A stretch of 5,093 nt of DNA, taken from an uncultured Anaerolineaceae bacterium (GTDB taxonomy: Bacteria > Chloroflexota > Anaerolineae > Anaerolineales > Anaerolineaceae). This document shows, piece after piece, positions 1 through 5,093 of the stretch. The notes beneath the pieces are model-generated. The model was not told the origin of the DNA. It searched no databases and saw nothing but the letters and a program-made list of their open reading frames with translations. Every line of letters starts with the position of its first letter. Within the stretch, counting starts at the first letter, position 1. The stretch is taken from contig CALESS010000279.1 of the NCBI GenBank assembly GCA_937907495.1, forward strand, positions 1 through 5,093, given 5' to 3'. A program made the translations under genes and the position numbers.

Positions 1-71
1 AGGATTCCCACCAGGGCGCCAAAGATGCCGCCCAAAAATGCTCCGATCATAAACTTACCCCAAAAGCGCAT
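1..71 (-). CDS. small glycine-zipper (YtxH-like) membrane protein, N-terminal fragment
   Basis: Only the first 23 codons lie in the window; the gene runs off the left edge. The start is ATG at 71, preceded by a good Shine-Dalgarno (AAGGAG, complement of 79-84, about 7 nt upstream). After a short basic N-terminus (MRFWGK) the peptide becomes a hydrophobic stretch with regularly spaced small residues (GAFLGGIFGALVG). This is the glycine-zipper type of helix seen in YtxH-like and related small membrane proteins. It opens with MRF, like the 69-aa protein at 4663-4872, and has the same kind of helix, so the two may be distant relatives, though short hydrophobic similarity is weak evidence. It lies 57 bp downstream of the PAP2 gene on the same strand but seems to have its own promoter. 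The function is unknown, and the family call is tentative because most of the protein is missing. Confidence 0.6.
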   Translation of the reverse strand, partial: MRFWGKFMIGAFLGGIFGALVGI

Positions 72-102
72 AGCTGCTCTCCTTTTCGATTTAGTTTATT
101 TG

Positions 103-125
103 ATTATAAACAAAATGGTTGTCAA
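103..125 (-). promoter_or_regulatory. possible promoter of the left-edge small membrane protein gene
   Basis: The minus strand has a perfect TATAAT (complement of 103-108), followed after about 31 nt by the ATG at 71. That leaves room for a leader of about 25 nt containing the Shine-Dalgarno. A perfect TTGACA (complement of 120-125) lies upstream, but the spacer is only 11 nt, far from the usual 16-18. The two hexamers therefore probably do not act together as a standard sigma-70 pair. The AT-rich setting and the position just after the PAP2 stop support some promoter here; the -10 is the more credible half. Confidence 0.35.
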
Positions 126-128
126 ATT

Positions 129-1127
129 CTATCCCAATTGCGGTTTCCTGGTCATCAACCCCAGCTTTTTGAAGACCCATGGGGCAAAAATCGTCATCCA
201 GGCACCGATGAGCGTGTAGCGCAGGAACCGGAGAAGATACGCATCCAGGGTGGGCGTGCGGGGGAAAACGGCTCCCAGGCCATACCATAACCCAATGACA
301 ATGGCAACACCGAGAAGGTAACGGAGGGCTTTTTTCAGCGGTGTGCCAGAAGTATCCAACAAGCCGTGCCGGTGATAGTACCAGGCGGCACCGCCCAGCC
401 CGCCGAACCAGGTGCCAGCCAGCGTAAAGGGGGTGTCCAATTCAATCGGGGCGAATGGTTCGCCTGCCAGAGGGCGGCTGCCCAGGTCCAACCATAAGCG
501 GGGAGCCTGCCAGCCCGCTGTGGGGAGATAGAAAGCCAGATAAATACCGACGATCAGGAGGGAACCCAGGAAAACCCAGCCAATTTGGGCAGGGATGGAG
601 TACTTCAAGAACCAGCGCATCACAGCCGGCGTGACCCGGATCATTACCAGCAAAAGGAGGCTGCCCAATAGCCAGCCCAAAAGTATCTGGCTCAAGAAAT
701 GCATGCCGAGATAGACCCGGGAAATGCCAATGAAGAAAATGATGAGGATGATCAGGATGGTTGTCCACTTACGGCGAAGAAACGCAGCCAGGGTGCCCCA
801 GATGGCGGCGGCAGAGGTGGCGTGACCGGAGGGCATGCCAAACGATGTTTCCGCGGACCAGGGCTGCACCCTTGCATCCACCCAGAAGGGGCGCGGCATG
901 CGGATTGCCAGCTTGAGAGTGGTGACGGCAAAGTTGCTCAGGACCGTCATCACGGCAACTTGAATCCCGAGCCGGGCATCAACGCACCAGTAGAGGAATG
1001 GCAGCAGGGCGAGAAAAAACTGTTCCTGCCCGAGGAAGGTGAAGGCCAGCATGGGCTGCTTTAACCATTCTCCGAGGTTTTGCAGGAAGAGAACAACAGG
1101 TAAGTCAATCTGGGTGATGAAGTCCAT
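129..1127 (-). CDS. PAP2-superfamily membrane phosphatase
   Basis: A 332-residue polytopic inner-membrane protein, predicted to remove phosphate from a lipid phosphate or diphosphate at the outer membrane face. The three PAP2 signatures are in order: C1 K72-X6-R79-P80, C2 P99-S100-G101-H102, and C3 S136-R137-X5-H143. H143 would be the nucleophile and H102 the acid/base. The usual C3 Asp is Gln147, as in the glucose-6-phosphatase branch. About eight hydrophobic segments are visible, at roughly 34-50, 53-72, 103-118, 122-136, 148-163, 183-200, 268-286 and 300-317. The N-terminal FLGQEQFFLALLPFLYWCVD region resembles a subfamily of roughly 300-residue bacterial PAP2 proteins, so the C-terminal part beyond the shorter 200-250-residue members is probably native. 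The start is ATG at 1127 with AGGAGA (complement of 1136-1141) 8 nt upstream. It is divergent from the transglutaminase gene. The substrate (phosphatidate, undecaprenyl diphosphate or other) cannot be told from sequence. Confidence 0.92.
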   Translation of the reverse strand: MDFITQIDLPVVLFLQNLGEWLKQPMLAFTFLGQEQFFLALLPFLYWCVDARLGIQVAVMTVLSNFAVTTLKLAIRMPRPFWVDARVQPWSAETSFGMPSGHATSAAAIWGTLAAFLRRKWTTILIILIIFFIGISRVYLGMHFLSQILLGWLLGSLLLLVMIRVTPAVMRWFLKYSIPAQIGWVFLGSLLIVGIYLAFYLPTAGWQAPRLWLDLGSRPLAGEPFAPIELDTPFTLAGTWFGGLGGAAWYYHRHGLLDTSGTPLKKALRYLLGVAIVIGLWYGLGAVFPRTPTLDAYLLRFLRYTLIGAWMTIFAPWVFKKLGLMTRKPQLG

Positions 1128-1160
1128 TGGATAGATCTCCTGTAGCAGGCCGGGGTTGAG

Positions 1161-1194
1161 ATGATGGGCTAAAGGTTGGAAATAACCCCATCAT
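1161..1194 (-). promoter_or_regulatory. possible stem-loop in the PAP2 gene leader
   Basis: ATGATGGG at 1161-1168 and CCCATCAT at 1187-1194 are exact reverse complements with an 18-nt loop. If transcription of the PAP2 gene starts near 1198, as the candidate -10 at 1205-1210 suggests, this 8-bp stem would form close to the 5' end of the mRNA, about 34 nt ahead of the start codon and clear of the Shine-Dalgarno. It has no U-tract, so it is not a standard terminator. It could stabilise the message or be a chance repeat; the right arm overlaps the dyad at 1190-1209. Confidence 0.25.
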
Positions 1195-1209
1195 TGACGA
1201 ACCAATGAT
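1190..1209. repeat. perfect 7-bp inverted repeat, operator-like, between divergent genes
   Basis: ATCATTG at 1190-1196 and CAATGAT at 1203-1209 are exact reverse complements separated by 6 bp (ACGAAC). The half-site centres are 13 bp apart. The dyad sits between the divergently transcribed PAP2 and transglutaminase genes. It covers the candidate -35 of the plus-strand promoter and most of the candidate -10 of the minus-strand promoter, the geometry expected of an operator repressing both directions. No regulator gene lies in the window, so the binding protein is unknown. A 7-bp perfect dyad could still arise by chance. Confidence 0.4.
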
Positions 1210-1223
1210 ATTTATTGTACACT
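1194..1223 (+). promoter_or_regulatory. candidate promoter of the transglutaminase gene
   Basis: TTGACG (1194-1199, five of six to the -35 consensus) is followed after 18 bp by TACACT (1218-1223, four of six to the -10). A start of transcription about 7 nt after the -10 would fall at 1230-1231, directly at the ATG at 1232, giving a message with essentially no leader. This agrees with the absence of any Shine-Dalgarno ahead of that ATG. The -10 match is modest and the spacing slightly long, so this is only a candidate. Confidence 0.3.
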
Positions 1224-1232
1224 CGATTGCAA
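1205..1232 (-). promoter_or_regulatory. candidate promoter of the PAP2 phosphatase gene
   Basis: On the minus strand TTGCAA (complement of 1227-1232, four of six to the -35) is followed after 16 bp by TATCAT (complement of 1205-1210, five of six to the -10). Transcription would begin near 1198, giving a leader of about 70 nt that carries the possible stem-loop at 1161-1194 and then the AGGAGA ribosome-binding site. It overlaps the opposing plus-strand candidate promoter, so the two would compete for polymerase if both are real. Confidence 0.3.
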
Positions 1233-3553
1233 TGAACGAGATAAAACGCTGGTGGGATTGGCCAGCCGGGTTGATGGTTGTTTTCCTGGTGGGTGTGACT
1301 GCCGCGCGCCTCAGTGTAACCAACTGGTCTCCGAACCTGTGGATGTTGGATATCCTGGCAGTTGCAGGTGTGACGCTGGGTTTGCTGCTGGGGGCAAGTA
1401 GATTCCGGCCCAGGACGGTCTTCTGGTTGGGGGCTGCATATTCACTTTTCTTTATTTTCTGGCAACTGGGCATGATCATAGGCGACGATCTGCAATGGAA
1501 CGGCCGGTTGAGCCTGTTATTTCAACGACTGGGAGATACATTTACCCTTTTTGTTCGGAATATTCCGGTCACCGATCCACTCTTATTCCTGGCTATAATG
1601 GGTCTGCTGGTGTGGGTAATCTCCATGACGGCTGGCTACCGGGTGGCCCGTTATGGGAAACCCTGGTGGCCGATCGTGGTGCTGTCCATCTTGTTGATTG
1701 TGGTGGATTATTACCACCCATTTCTGCAACACCGCAATCGCTATTCTGCGCTCTTCTTCCTGTTGCTCTTGCTTCTGCTGGGGCGGCTCTTCTTGCTAAA
1801 GCTGCGGGAGAAATGGAAGCAAAATGCGGTTATGGAGGATTCAGAGACTGGTCTGAACCTGGCAAAATGGACAGCGATCCTGAGCCTGGTTCTCATTGTG
1901 GGGGCCTGGAATTTGCCGATTGTGATCCAGGGATTAACCCCCGGCAGCCCGGTTCAAAGAAGGTGGGACCAGTCCTGGAGGGTTGTACGGGACAGGCTTT
2001 CCAATGCGGTAGCCGGCTTGACTAACCCGGTCGTCAAGGTGAGCGACTTGTATGGAAGCAGCATCACGCTGGGGCAACGCGCTGCAACGGGGGATGAGCT
2101 GATTTTTCAGATCCAGGTTCCGGACACAACCCGCGCCCAGGAGACCCGCTACTATTGGAAGGCAATGACCTACGACCGCTATGGCAGGGATGGGTGGGGA
2201 AATTCTGAAGCGGATATACTGCTCAACCCGGCAAACGACTGGAGAATCAGCAGCGAAACCTACGAGAGTCAAATTGCCCTTTCTTTGAATGTCACTTCGT
2301 TACTGCCATTATCCCGTACGATTGTTGCTGCAGGGACGCCGCTTAACTTCAGTGTGCCGGTGAGCGTGCGGACTGCCCCGGCCGAAAACGATGACCTGGA
2401 TATCCTGGGGCTGGCAGCAGAACCGCCGTTGAGCGCCGGGGCAACCTACCGAATGCAGGTGCGGCTTGCGGATCCTACGGCGAAGCAATTGCAGGAATCG
2501 GGTGAGGAATATCCGGATTGGATTCAAGAGCGATACCTGGCGCTGCCGGAGGACTTTTCGCAGCGCATTCAATCGCTTGCAGAAGAAGTCACCGCCGGAG
2601 AGGATGACCCCTATGGAAAGGCGGTGAAAATTACCAACTTTCTGCGGCGGACCATCTCCTACACGGAGGAGATGGAGCGTCCACCGGCAGGGGCGGATGT
2701 GATGGAATGGTTCCTGTTTGATTATCAGCAGGGTTTTTGTAACTACTATGCCAGTGCTGAGGTTCTCATGCTTCGGGCGGTGGGAGTTCCAGCCCGCCTG
2801 GCGGTTGGGTTCGCAGCCGGCGAATTCAATGAGGAAACCTCCACTTTTACGGTGCGGAGAAAAGACAGCCATGCCTGGCCGGAAGTTTATTTTGTGGGCG
2901 CAGGCTGGGTAGAATTTGAGCCAACCACTGCCCAGGCGGCACGTAATTTCCCGGAAGAGCGAAATTCGCCGGGAAATCAACCGCTTGGACCGAACCTTCC
3001 GCCGCCGATCATCATGGATGGAGGTGAATTGCCGGAGCCTGAAGGAACCCTCACCCCGAAGGCGCCAGGAGAGCGGCAGAAGTATGTTCCCATTGGCACC
3101 ACGCTAGCCTGGTTATTGGTGATCTTTTTTGCGATTGCCATCCCGGCGATTTTCTTCTTACGGTTCATGCCCGAAGGAGAGGGGGGCAGTCTGTGGGTGC
3201 GCTTGGAAAATTTCCTGAAAAAACATGGTCGTCCGGTGCCCACCTGGCTGCGAGGATTGGCCAGCGGACGTGACCGTCAGCGGATGCTGCAGGCGATGAG
3301 TTGGATCAACCGGGTTCTCGCTGGAATGGGGGAAAAGGTGGAGGAAGGGAAGACAGCTGGAGAACGAATCGGACTATTGATCGGTCATATACCTGAAGCC
3401 GAAGGGCCGGCGGGGATATTGCTGCATGAGTACCAACTGGCGGAATATAGTTTAGCCAGCGTAGATTATGAGAGCGCATTTGCGGCTGGAAAGGAAATCA
3501 TCCGCCTGTATGTGAAGCGCAAGATAAAGAGGATTTTGGGGATTAAGAATTAA
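1232..3553 (+). CDS. TgpA-like membrane transglutaminase-domain protein
   Basis: A 773-residue membrane protein with the layout of the DUF3488/TgpA family. Numbering is from the ATG at 1232. About seven hydrophobic helices fill residues 12-232. A large outside domain follows, with the family-typical YYWKAMTYDRYGRDGW block near 307-322. The transglutaminase core at about 440-567 has Cys503 in GFCNYYASAEVL, His547 in DSHAWPEVYF, and Glu563 in WVEFEPT at the third triad position. A Pro/Glu/Gly-rich linker (570-618), one helix (about 619-644) and a DUF4129-like cytoplasmic tail complete it. The reaction is unknown; such cores include transglutaminases, cysteine proteases and amidases acting outside the membrane. 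Neither this ATG nor an in-frame ATG at 1205 (nine residues longer) has a Shine-Dalgarno. I prefer 1232 because MNEIKRWWDWPAG is the natural cytoplasmic lead-in to helix 1. The usual MoxR and DUF58 partners are absent here. No terminator is visible in the 32 bp to the convergent kinase gene. Confidence 0.9.
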   Translation: MNEIKRWWDWPAGLMVVFLVGVTAARLSVTNWSPNLWMLDILAVAGVTLGLLLGASRFRPRTVFWLGAAYSLFFIFWQLGMIIGDDLQWNGRLSLLFQRLGDTFTLFVRNIPVTDPLLFLAIMGLLVWVISMTAGYRVARYGKPWWPIVVLSILLIVVDYYHPFLQHRNRYSALFFLLLLLLLGRLFLLKLREKWKQNAVMEDSETGLNLAKWTAILSLVLIVGAWNLPIVIQGLTPGSPVQRRWDQSWRVVRDRLSNAVAGLTNPVVKVSDLYGSSITLGQRAATGDELIFQIQVPDTTRAQETRYYWKAMTYDRYGRDGWGNSEADILLNPANDWRISSETYESQIALSLNVTSLLPLSRTIVAAGTPLNFSVPVSVRTAPAENDDLDILGLAAEPPLSAGATYRMQVRLADPTAKQLQESGEEYPDWIQERYLALPEDFSQRIQSLAEEVTAGEDDPYGKAVKITNFLRRTISYTEEMERPPAGADVMEWFLFDYQQGFCNYYASAEVLMLRAVGVPARLAVGFAAGEFNEETSTFTVRRKDSHAWPEVYFVGAGWVEFEPTTAQAARNFPEERNSPGNQPLGPNLPPPIIMDGGELPEPEGTLTPKAPGERQKYVPIGTTLAWLLVIFFAIAIPAIFFLRFMPEGEGGSLWVRLENFLKKHGRPVPTWLRGLASGRDRQRMLQAMSWINRVLAGMGEKVEEGKTAGERIGLLIGHIPEAEGPAGILLHEYQLAEYSLASVDYESAFAAGKEIIRLYVKRKIKRILGIKN

Positions 3554-3585
3554 GCCAGAAGGGCAAAGCTGCAGAAAGATCAAGC

Positions 3586-4623
3586 CTAGAGTTTACGAAC
3601 CAGCCCGCGGAGTGATTCCAGGCGGGCCTGGGCCAATTGCGGCATCACCCCCAGATTGTAGGCTGGATTAGATGATTCGACGCAAAATGAGCGAGATATT
3701 GTCGCATACAGGGCTGCTTCGAGTGGATCATAGGTTTGGCGGTAGCCAGCCAGAAAGCCGCCGCAGAAGGAATCGCTGGCCCCGGTAATATCCACCACTG
3801 GAGATGGATAAGCTGGTATGATCCAGCGGCTGTGGGATTGATGATCATAGACCAGGCAGCCCCGGTTTGCCCGTTGAATGACAACAATTCCGCAGCCCCA
3901 GCCAGCCAATTGCTCGGAAATCTCCGTCAGGTCAGTGGACCGCTGGCGGAATAAGTTGAGTGCGCAGGTCTCCGAAGGCAGGAAAGCCGTAATTCCTCCC
4001 AACAAGTCCTTCATGGAGTCGAAGAAGATGGGGTGCATGTAGGCGGAGCCTGGCTCGATGGTAATCGTGGTCAGGTTGCCGCGGCGCAGAACCGGGGGTA
4101 AGAGGGAATGGGAAAGAAAATCCAATGGACAGAGATGCGCCGCCGTGGCGTCCAAATAATCCGCCGGGACGTCACTGGCCTTCAAAGTGCTGGGAGTGGG
4201 AGTGGTACGGCTATCGAGGTTTTCGGAATGCGGGAGGAACCCGATAAAATCCTTGGGAAATGGCAATCCGGCTGCGGAGAAAAGTTCTAGAGGAGTGGAT
4301 GTGGAGAGTGTCTCTATATCCTCGTAAGCAGTAAATGAGCGATGCTCCAAGGTTTCGCTAAGTTGTTTGATTCCCGAGATATCCCAACCCAAAGTGGAGA
4401 GGCGGGCCAACCATTCGGCGGGAAAATTGACACCAATCCGGCTGAGGAGACTGATGCCCGTATCCCACAGACCAATGCCAGAAGCCGCGTACAACAAACT
4501 GCCCCCCAGTTGGTTTAGAATTGGAGGGCGGTTATAGGGTAGGATCGTTTCCTGTTTGAGGGATCCGGCTACCAGATAGCGATTCAGGTGAGCGGTGGGC
4601 ATAAATGAGCGGGTTGAATACAA
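3586..4623 (-). CDS. PfkB/ribokinase-family carbohydrate or nucleoside kinase
   Basis: A 345-residue cytoplasmic kinase predicted to move the ATP gamma-phosphate to a hydroxyl of a sugar, nucleoside or similar small molecule. The diagnostic C-terminal PfkB signature is DITGASDSFCGGFLAGY at 278-294, with D284 as catalytic base and G281-D284 forming the anion hole (GASD in place of the common GAGD). The N-terminal GG is at 40-41, in LNQLGGSLLYAASG. FLPSETCALNL at 214-224 matches the ribokinase-type segment ahead of the nucleotide site. The first strand (YLVAGSLKQETILP) lacks the Asp that contacts the sugar in ribokinases, so ribose is not assumed. Length is slightly above the 300-330 usual for the family. 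The start is TTG at 4623, chosen for its ribosome-binding site; the first ATG, at 4602, has none. It is the last gene of a minus-strand cluster, 39 bp after the 69-aa membrane protein gene. The substrate is not identifiable from sequence. Confidence 0.88.
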   Translation of the reverse strand: MYSTRSFMPTAHLNRYLVAGSLKQETILPYNRPPILNQLGGSLLYAASGIGLWDTGISLLSRIGVNFPAEWLARLSTLGWDISGIKQLSETLEHRSFTAYEDIETLSTSTPLELFSAAGLPFPKDFIGFLPHSENLDSRTTPTPSTLKASDVPADYLDATAAHLCPLDFLSHSLLPPVLRRGNLTTITIEPGSAYMHPIFFDSMKDLLGGITAFLPSETCALNLFRQRSTDLTEISEQLAGWGCGIVVIQRANRGCLVYDHQSHSRWIIPAYPSPVVDITGASDSFCGGFLAGYRQTYDPLEAALYATISRSFCVESSNPAYNLGVMPQLAQARLESLRGLVRKL

Positions 4624-4630
4624 GATTTGT

Positions 4631-4637
4631 TCCCCCT
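4631..4637 (-). promoter_or_regulatory. ribosome-binding site deciding a TTG start for the kinase
   Basis: The minus strand reads AGGGGGA (complement of 4631-4637) 7 nt ahead of TTG at 4623. The alternative ATG at 4602 is preceded by CCCGCTCATTT, with no purine-rich element. The TTG start adds seven residues (MYSTRSF) before the methionine. Confidence 0.6.
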
Positions 4638-4662
4638 GGATTTGGAATCAACCCCCCGCGGA

Positions 4663-4872
4663 TTAGCGCCGGGTAATCATATCGGAGATGAGGCGCAACA
4701 CGCCCAGCACACCGAGACCGATTTTGACACCATCCCCGGCGTTAAGCTGGGGTTGTGTCTCTTCTTTTTCGGCGCGTTGCACGATAATCAACGCTGCGAG
4801 GATGCCTATAGCCAGTCCGGCTGCCGCGCCGATGAGATATGTTTGTTTTCTCCAATCACCATTGAAACGCAT
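4663..4872 (-). CDS. YtxH-like small membrane protein
   Basis: A complete 69-residue protein. The start is ATG at 4872 with a strong GGGAGG (complement of 4878-4883) 5 nt upstream. A short basic N-terminus (MRFNGDWRKQ) precedes one clear helix at about 11-31 (TYLIGAAAGLAIGILAALII), rich in Gly and Ala in a glycine-zipper spacing typical of YtxH-like proteins. A charged linker follows (RAEKEETQPQLNAGDG, about 33-48), then a second, less hydrophobic segment at about 49-66 (VKIGLGVLGVLRLISDMI) and a basic end (TRR). YtxH proteins are usually longer with a coiled-coil tail, so this is a short, atypical relative or merely looks alike. It lies between a partial membrane protein gene (18 bp upstream) and the kinase (39 bp downstream), probably co-transcribed. 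The function is unknown. Confidence 0.75.
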   Translation of the reverse strand: MRFNGDWRKQTYLIGAAAGLAIGILAALIIVQRAEKEETQPQLNAGDGVKIGLGVLGVLRLISDMITRR

Positions 4873-4890
4873 GTGAACCTCCCATTCCTT

Positions 4891-5093
4891 TTATTTTTTG
4901 GCTCTAGATCGAAAAATGGACGAAAAGCCAGCCCATTTTCCGTTGATATTGATAACAGGGGATGCCAGACGATCAGCAAAATGGCGGATAATGACCGAAG
5001 CTTTCTTGAAGAAAACTTGCAATTTATATGTGAGTCCGGGAAGTCCATGGATGGCTTTGGCGGTAAGGAAAATTCCCAACCCGAGGAAGAGAA
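4891..5093 (-). CDS. unidentified small membrane protein, C-terminal part
   Basis: A minus-strand frame stays open from the right edge to TAA at 4891-4893, giving 66 visible residues with the start outside the window. It opens with a hydrophobic segment (LFLGLGIFLTAKAIHGL), probably a membrane helix. An amphipathic, basic stretch follows (YKLQVFFKKASVIIRHFADR), then ASPVININGKWAGFSSIF and a basic tail (RSRAKK). The A-S-P-V-I segment before a short hydrophobic end reminds me of small membrane proteins encoded beside YtxH genes, but I cannot name the family. An overlapping frame at 4806-5048 is less likely because it would overlap the well-supported 69-aa gene by 67 bp. The 18-bp gap to that gene and the shared strand suggest one operon with the kinase. 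Confidence 0.55.
   Translation of the reverse strand, partial: LFLGLGIFLTAKAIHGLPGLTYKLQVFFKKASVIIRHFADRLASPVININGKWAGFSSIFRSRAKK

Noticed and set aside
129..660. Long C-terminal region of the PAP2 protein as a possible fusion or added domain
   Set aside because: The N-terminal FLGQEQFF...LPFLYWCVD signature belongs, as I recall, to a PAP2 subfamily of about 300 residues, so the extra C-terminal helices are likely normal for it.
699..1064. 121-aa plus-strand open frame opposite the PAP2 gene
   Set aside because: Its composition is Gly/His/Glu-rich with no domain or helix pattern, and it lies wholly antisense to a gene with all three catalytic motifs.
2917..2928. Glu563 (WVEFEPT) where the transglutaminase catalytic triad usually has Asp
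   Set aside because: TgpA-like bacterial members often read FEPT here, so this is probably a normal family variant and not a sign of inactivity; Cys503 and His547 are intact.
2309..2980. 223-aa minus-strand open frame opposite the transglutaminase core
   Set aside because: It is rich in Arg, His and Cys without a recognisable motif, and mirrors the conserved catalytic region of the plus-strand gene.
3554..3585. Terminator between the convergent transglutaminase and kinase genes
   Set aside because: The 32-bp gap contains only short imperfect pairings and a CTGCAG palindrome; there is no GC-rich stem with a T-tract in either direction.
4806..5048. 80-aa minus-strand open frame overlapping the 69-aa membrane protein gene
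   Set aside because: It overlaps that well-supported gene by 67 bp. The alternative frame ending at 4891 gives a plausible membrane protein end, an 18-bp gap, and stays open to the window edge.

Overview
This 5.1 kb window is compact bacterial chromosome. It holds three full-length genes of recognisable families, one complete small membrane-protein gene, and one gene cut by each edge. There are no RNA genes, mobile elements, CRISPR arrays or phage genes that I can support. The N-terminal style of the transglutaminase protein (an 'RxWDWPAG' start followed by stacked membrane helices), the moderate base composition, and the small glycine-zipper proteins fit a Chloroflexota genome, most likely Anaerolineae. 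That placement is an inference from memory of such proteins, not a measurement.

Layout, left to right. Positions 1-71 (minus) carry the first 23 codons of a small glycine-zipper membrane protein with its own Shine-Dalgarno site and a possible promoter. Positions 129-1127 (minus) encode a polytopic PAP2-type phosphatase with an intact KX6RP / PSGH / SRX5H active site. Positions 1128-1231 form a divergent control region with a perfect 7-bp dyad, possible overlapping promoters in both directions, and a possible leader hairpin. Positions 1232-3553 (plus) encode a TgpA-like membrane-anchored transglutaminase-like protein. It has about seven N-terminal helices, an extracytoplasmic cysteine-protease-fold core with Cys and His in place, a Pro/Glu-rich linker, one more helix and a DUF4129-like tail. 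It converges, with a 32-bp gap and no visible terminator, on a minus-strand cluster read from the right edge: the C-terminus of an unidentified small membrane protein (4891-5093), a 69-aa YtxH-like protein (4663-4872) and a PfkB-family sugar/nucleoside kinase (3586-4623).

Taken together, the PAP2 phosphatase and the TgpA-like protein are both envelope enzymes whose active sites face outward, and they share one divergent control region. A shared regulator is plausible but unproven. The right-hand cluster has 18- and 39-bp gaps and looks like one transcription unit. Its small membrane proteins have no obvious biochemical link to the kinase. I see no previously undescribed multi-gene system here. 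The most checkable points are the dyad in the divergent promoter region, the transglutaminase gene with no Shine-Dalgarno at either candidate start, and the variant residues in the two enzyme active sites.
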